This document shows positions 6,184 through 9,408 of a DNA stretch of 9,408 nucleotides, piece after piece; positions within the stretch are counted from its first letter, which is position 1; every line of letters starts with the position of its first letter. Below the pieces are notes generated by a model. It made no database searches and was not told where the DNA came from. It saw only the letters and a list, made by a program, of their open reading frames with translations. The stretch comes from Aquificales bacterium (lineage in GTDB: Bacteria; Aquificota; Aquificia; Aquificales; QOAS01): assembly GCA_027035985.1 (NCBI GenBank), contig JALVTI010000060.1, positions 1 through 9,408 on the forward strand. The letters are read 5' to 3'. Made by a program: the position numbers and the translations under genes.

Positions 6184-8286
6184 TTAACCCTGTTTTTCCT
6201 TCATGCGTTCACCGACGATTTGCTCTTGGATATTTTTGGGAACCTCGTCGTAGTGGGAGAAGGTCATTTGGAAAGTTCCCCTACCTTGAGTTAGAGACCT
6301 CAAGGTGGTGGCGTAACCGAACATTTCCGCCAGGGGAACGTGAGCCTTTATGGTGACGATTTGACCTTTCTTTTCGGTTCCGAGGATTTTACCCCTTCTG
6401 GAGTTGAGGTCTCCGATAACCGCACCCATATACTCTTCGGGAACCTCGACCTCGACCTCCATTATGGGTTCGAGCAACACCGGTTGGGCTTTCTTAAACG
6501 CCTCTTTGAAAGCCATTTGGGCGGCTATTTGGAATGCGATATCGGAGGAGTCAACCTCGTGGTAGGAACCGTTGTGAAGCCTTACTTTAACGTCGACAAC
6601 GGGATAACCCGCTATAACACCGCTTTCGAGCACCTGCCTGATACCCTTTTCAACGGAAGGTATGAATTCCTTCGGAATGATACCACCGACAATGGCGTCC
6701 TCGAATTCGAAGCCCTTACCCCTGGGTAGCGGTTCGAGGTCGATAACGACGTGACCGTATTGACCCCTACCACCGGACTGCCTGATGTATTTACCCTCGA
6801 CGTTCTTAACGGGCACCTTGATGGTCTCCCTGTAGGCGACTTGGGGTTTACCCATGGTCACGTCGATGTTGTATTCCCTCTTCATACGGTCGACCATAAT
6901 CTCGAGGTGGAGTTCACCCATTCCGTGGATTAGGGTTTGCCCGGTTTCGGGGTCGACGGTTGCCTTAAAGGTGGGGTCTTCCTTCATAAGCTTGTTGAGA
7001 ACCTCGGACAGTTTCTCCTGGTCTTTCTTGGTTTTGGGCTCGATAGCCATGGAGATAACGGGTTCGGGGAATTCGAGCTTTTCCAAAACCACGGGATGCT
7101 TCTCGTCGGAGAGGGTATCACCGGTAGCGGCGTCGAGACCCACAACGGCAACTATATCACCGGCGTTGACCTCGGGAACCTCCGACCTGTGGTTTGCGTG
7201 CATGAGATAGAACCTTGCGAGCCTTTCCTTTTTGTCCCTGGTGGCGTTGTAGACGTAGGTTCCCGATTTGGCGTGTCCGGAGAATACCCTGATGTAGGTG
7301 AGCTGTCCCGCGTAGGGGTCTGCCATTATCTTGAAGACGTATGCGACGAAAGGTTCGTCGTCGAGGGGTTTTATAAGAACCTCTTCGCCGGTTTTGGGAT
7401 TGATACCCTTGATGGGGGGTAGGTCTATCGGCGAAGGTAGGTAGTCCACAACCGCGTCGAGCAGGGGCTGAACACCCTTGTTTTTGAACGCCGAACCGCA
7501 GAGAACGGGCACGAGCTGTCTGTTTATGGTAGCCTTACGCAGAGCCTTTTTGAGCTCCTCGTTGGAAATCTCTTCACCCTCGAGGTATTTCTCCATTAGC
7601 TCTTCATCGGTTTCGACGATAGCCTCTATCATCTTTTCGCGCCACTCTTCGGCCATTTCCCTGAGTTCGGGACGGATTTCCCTGTATTCGTATTTCGCAC
7701 CGAGGGTTTCTTCGAGCCAAATAATTTCCTTCATTTCGAAGAGGTCGATAACACCCTCGAATGCGTCCTCGGCGCCGACGGGCAACTGAATGGCGACCGG
7801 TTTTATCGTCAGTTTCTTCTCGACCTCCTCCAATACCCTGAAGAAGTCGGCACCGAGACGGTCCATCTTGTTGATGAAGATGATTCTCGGCTTTTCGAAC
7901 TTGTCAGCCCAACGCCAGTTTGCTTCCGACTGGGGCTGAACTCCTTCGACCGCGGAGAGGATGAAGACTATTCCGTCGAGAACCTTCATAGAACGGACAA
8001 CTTCGACCGCGAAGTCGACGTGACCCGGGGTGTCGATGATGTTTATCTGATAGCGGATACCGTCCTTATCCCAGTAGGTTGCGGTGGTTGCGGCGGTGAT
8101 GGTGATACCCCTCTCCTTCTCCTGGGGCATCCAGTCCATGGTAGCCGCACCGTCGTGAACCTCACCAATCTTGTAGGACTTACCGGTGTAGTAGAGAATC
8201 CTTTCGGTGGTGGTGGTCTTACCGGCGTCGATGTGGGCGACGATACCTATGTTCCTAAGATGCTCTATGGGAACCTGCCTTGCCAT
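6184..8286 (-). CDS. fusA: Elongation factor G
   Basis: EF-G is the GTPase that drives translocation of tRNA and mRNA on the ribosome and, with RRF, ribosome recycling. The 700-residue length is normal for a bacterial EF-G. The GTP-binding motifs are complete: AHIDAGKT (17-24), RGITIT in switch I (59-64), DTPGH (85-89) with the catalytic His89, NKMD (139-142) and GSAFKN (264-269). Domains II to V follow, including the RGQYGHVVIDLEPLPRGKGF segment of domain IV, its HNGSYHEVDSSDIAF loop region and the C-terminal GDLNSRRGKI block. The start is firm: GGAGGAGG (complement of 8293-8300) lies 6 bases before the ATG at 8286. It is the third gene of the str operon, with a 150-base structured leader after rpsG. 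No tuf gene follows. Nothing looks damaged, and it resembles canonical EF-G rather than the EF-G2 paralogues. Confidence 0.98.
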   Translation of the reverse strand: MARQVPIEHLRNIGIVAHIDAGKTTTTERILYYTGKSYKIGEVHDGAATMDWMPQEKERGITITAATTATYWDKDGIRYQINIIDTPGHVDFAVEVVRSMKVLDGIVFILSAVEGVQPQSEANWRWADKFEKPRIIFINKMDRLGADFFRVLEEVEKKLTIKPVAIQLPVGAEDAFEGVIDLFEMKEIIWLEETLGAKYEYREIRPELREMAEEWREKMIEAIVETDEELMEKYLEGEEISNEELKKALRKATINRQLVPVLCGSAFKNKGVQPLLDAVVDYLPSPIDLPPIKGINPKTGEEVLIKPLDDEPFVAYVFKIMADPYAGQLTYIRVFSGHAKSGTYVYNATRDKKERLARFYLMHANHRSEVPEVNAGDIVAVVGLDAATGDTLSDEKHPVVLEKLEFPEPVISMAIEPKTKKDQEKLSEVLNKLMKEDPTFKATVDPETGQTLIHGMGELHLEIMVDRMKREYNIDVTMGKPQVAYRETIKVPVKNVEGKYIRQSGGRGQYGHVVIDLEPLPRGKGFEFEDAIVGGIIPKEFIPSVEKGIRQVLESGVIAGYPVVDVKVRLHNGSYHEVDSSDIAFQIAAQMAFKEAFKKAQPVLLEPIMEVEVEVPEEYMGAVIGDLNSRRGKILGTEKKGQIVTIKAHVPLAEMFGYATTLRSLTQGRGTFQMTFSHYDEVPKNIQEQIVGERMKEKQG

Positions 8287-8436
8287 TTTTTACCTCCTCC
8301 AAAGGTTTAAAAGTTTTTTATGGAAAGACTCCGAAGGGTATTTTTAAAAAAACGGTTTCCCTCAAAGGGGAAGGTTTGAAACTCTCCCCAAAGGGGGAAA
8401 TGTGCAAAGGAAACACCCGAAAGCGGTTCCATCCAA
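8287..8436 (-). promoter_or_regulatory. Structured rpsG-fusA spacer, possible attenuator
   Basis: Read on the minus strand, the 150-base gap contains two small GC hairpins in tandem. The first pairs TCCCC with GGGGA (8385-8398, four-base loop). The second pairs TTCCC with GGGAA (8357-8372, six-base loop), followed after four bases by seven T residues (complement of 8346-8352). The second therefore resembles a weak intrinsic terminator upstream of fusA. CAAAGG on the plus strand (CCTTTG in the transcript) occurs four times, starting at 8300, 8363, 8389 and 8405. The fusA Shine-Dalgarno lies at the end and touches the last copy. The spacer is long for an str operon. Whether it attenuates fusA, carries a second promoter or stabilises processed mRNA cannot be told from sequence. 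Confidence 0.4.
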
Positions 8437-8922
8437 TTACCACCTGAAGTGGGAGAAAACTTTGTTTGCCTCCGCCATACGGTGGGTTTCTTCTTTTCTC
8501 CTGATAGCCCCACCCTTGCCGTTTATGGCGTCTATTAGCTCCTGCTTTAGCTTGTATTCCATTTTGTTTTTCTTTCCGTCGCCGATGGTTCTCTCCCTAG
8601 CGGCTTCGACAATCCACCTCAAGGCGAGGGAAATCTGACGCCTTTCGGGAACCTCGACGGGAACCTGATAGGTCGCACCGCCAACCCTTCTAGTCCTAAC
8701 CTCGTATTCGGGCTTTACGTTGTCGACCGCCTTTTCCAAAACTTCGACGGGGGTAAGTCCGAGCTCCTTAGCCGCCTCCTCCAAAGCGGTGTAAACGATA
8801 TATTCGGCGACGGACTTCTTACCGTCCTTCATAACGCGGTTTATGAGCTTGTGAACCAAAACGCTGCCGTATTTGTTATCCGGGGGTATTTCCCTCGGAG
8901 GAACGGGTCCTTTCCTGGGCAT
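8437..8922 (-). CDS. rpsG: 30S ribosomal protein S7
   Basis: S7 is a primary 16S rRNA-binding protein that nucleates the 30S head and lines the E site. From the ATG at 8922 the protein is 161 residues, near the usual 156. It starts with the standard MPRKG. Family landmarks are DNKYGSVLVHKLINRVMKDG (16-35), VRTRRVGGATYQVPVEV (75-91), RWIVEAAR and the C-terminal HRMAEANKVFSHFRW. The frame continues three codons upstream to a TTG at 8931, but GGAGGT (complement of 8931-8936) overlaps that TTG and sits 9 bases before the ATG, so the ATG is chosen. It follows rpsL by 19 bases. In E. coli S7 represses its own translation by binding the str mRNA; whether that holds here is not visible. Confidence 0.98.
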   Translation of the reverse strand: MPRKGPVPPREIPPDNKYGSVLVHKLINRVMKDGKKSVAEYIVYTALEEAAKELGLTPVEVLEKAVDNVKPEYEVRTRRVGGATYQVPVEVPERRQISLALRWIVEAARERTIGDGKKNKMEYKLKQELIDAINGKGGAIRRKEETHRMAEANKVFSHFRW

Positions 8923-8941
8923 ACCTCTCAACCTCCGTCAA

Positions 8942-9325
8942 TTATTTTTTGTCGTCTTTGGGTCTCTTGGTTCCGTATTTGGAGCGAGACTGACGTCTAT
9001 GGGGAACGCCCGCGGCGTCCAACGCACCCCTTATCACCTTATACCTAACACCGGGAAGGTCCTTAACCCTACCACCCCTTACGAGGACGATGGAGTGCTC
9101 CTGCAGGTTGTGACCTTCACCGGGGATGTAGGCGGTTACCTCTATTCCGTTGGAGAGTCTAACCCTGGTAACCTTACGCAGTGCGGAGTTGGGCTTTTTG
9201 GGGGTTACGGTGTAAACCCTTACGCAGACACCCCTCTTTTGGGGGCATCCCTGCAATGCGGGTGCCTTCGATTTTTTGGGTTTCCTTTCCCTACCCTTCT
9301 TTATCAGCTGGCTAATAGTCGGCAT
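8942..9325 (-). CDS. rpsL: 30S ribosomal protein S12
   Basis: S12 sits at the decoding centre of the 30S subunit and influences accuracy. The 127 residues include the N-terminal MPTISQLIKKGRE, the loop TPKKPNSALRKV (41-52), the segment YIPGEGHNLQEHS (66-78) and GGRVKDLPGVRYKVIRG (84-100). Lys43, Lys44 and Lys88 are the equivalents of E. coli Lys42, Lys43 and Lys87, and all are wild type, so no streptomycin-resistance change is seen. Asp89 is the residue that RimO methylthiolates in bacteria with that enzyme. GGGAGG (complement of 9335-9340) lies 9 bases before the ATG at 9325. It is the first gene of the str operon, about 45 bases from the probable transcription start. Confidence 0.98.
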   Translation of the reverse strand: MPTISQLIKKGRERKPKKSKAPALQGCPQKRGVCVRVYTVTPKKPNSALRKVTRVRLSNGIEVTAYIPGEGHNLQEHSIVLVRGGRVKDLPGVRYKVIRGALDAAGVPHRRQSRSKYGTKRPKDDKK

Positions 9326-9375
9326 TCGGTAAAGCCTCCCTTAATTTTAGTGCTTATAAAAAACGCCAAACTACC

Positions 9376-9384
9376 ATTATAACA
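9376..9384 (-). promoter_or_regulatory. Extended -10 promoter of the str operon
   Basis: On the minus strand the sequence reads TGTTATAAT (complement of 9376-9384): a perfect TATAAT with the TG of an extended -10 element. No good -35 lies at 16-18 bases (TTTATT at best), which is acceptable for an extended -10 promoter. A TTGCCA hexamer is present but only 9 bases away, too close to count. The start would fall near 9369, about 44 bases before the rpsL ATG. The window ends soon after, so upstream elements may be missing. Confidence 0.7.
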
Positions 9385-9408
9385 TACCAATGGCAATGAA
9401 TAAAATAG

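Noticed and set aside
6340..7422. Long plus-strand ORFs inside fusA and antisense to it
   Set aside because: They are shadows of the EF-G gene, with no family features and no start signals.
8923..8931. TTG start giving an S7 with three more residues
   Set aside because: The Shine-Dalgarno overlaps the TTG itself, while its spacing to the ATG at 8922 and the MPRKG start are standard.
9390..9396. TTGCCA as the -35 of the str promoter
   Set aside because: Only 9 bases separate it from TATAAT, too few for a sigma-70 promoter; the extended -10 explains the site better.

Overview
The window looks like chromosomal DNA of a thermophilic, flagellated bacterium. The proteins are rich in Lys, Glu and Ile, intergenic gaps are short, and AGG/AGA (Arg) and ATA (Ile) codons are common. 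The EF-G, S12 and S7 sequences have an Aquificota-like feel (for example Desulfurobacteriaceae), but this is an impression from the proteins and no search was run. DapF implies meso-diaminopimelate/lysine synthesis and peptidoglycan, so the host is a bacterium and not an archaeon, despite an archaeal-type translin gene.

Left part (1-2198). The 5' part of an RNase R gene runs leftward off the window edge. A TetR-family regulator diverges from it. Next comes an unrecognised 95-residue ORF on the minus strand, whose stop codon abuts that of tetR, and then dapF on the plus strand. A strong intrinsic terminator lies at the dapF 3' end but is oriented for the next gene, a minus-strand calcineurin-like phosphoesterase (2234-3004) that has lost most of its metal ligands.

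Middle (3005-4390). A 261-base divergent spacer holds a possible attenuator-like leader. It precedes a class V PLP aminotransferase of the alanine/serine-glyoxylate group, whose stop codon interlocks with that of flhB.

Right part (4387-9408). All genes are on the minus strand, in transcription order rpsL, rpsG, fusA, a translin-family gene, flhB. The first three are the classic str operon, read from an extended -10 promoter near the right edge. Where tuf often follows fusA, this genome has a translin-family protein followed after 3 bases by the flagellar export-gate protein FlhB. The 150-base rpsG-fusA spacer contains small hairpins and four copies of CAAAGG, and the 96-base fusA-translin spacer has a 13-base palindrome inside a possible promoter.

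Together the genes cover translation (S12, S7, EF-G), RNA turnover (RNase R, possibly the translin protein), flagellar assembly (FlhB) and amino acid metabolism (DapF, aminotransferase). No tRNA, rRNA, CRISPR array, insertion sequence or phage gene is visible. I see no complete new multi-gene system. The best leads are the translin-flhB pair, the active-site-degenerate phosphoesterase and the two structured leaders.
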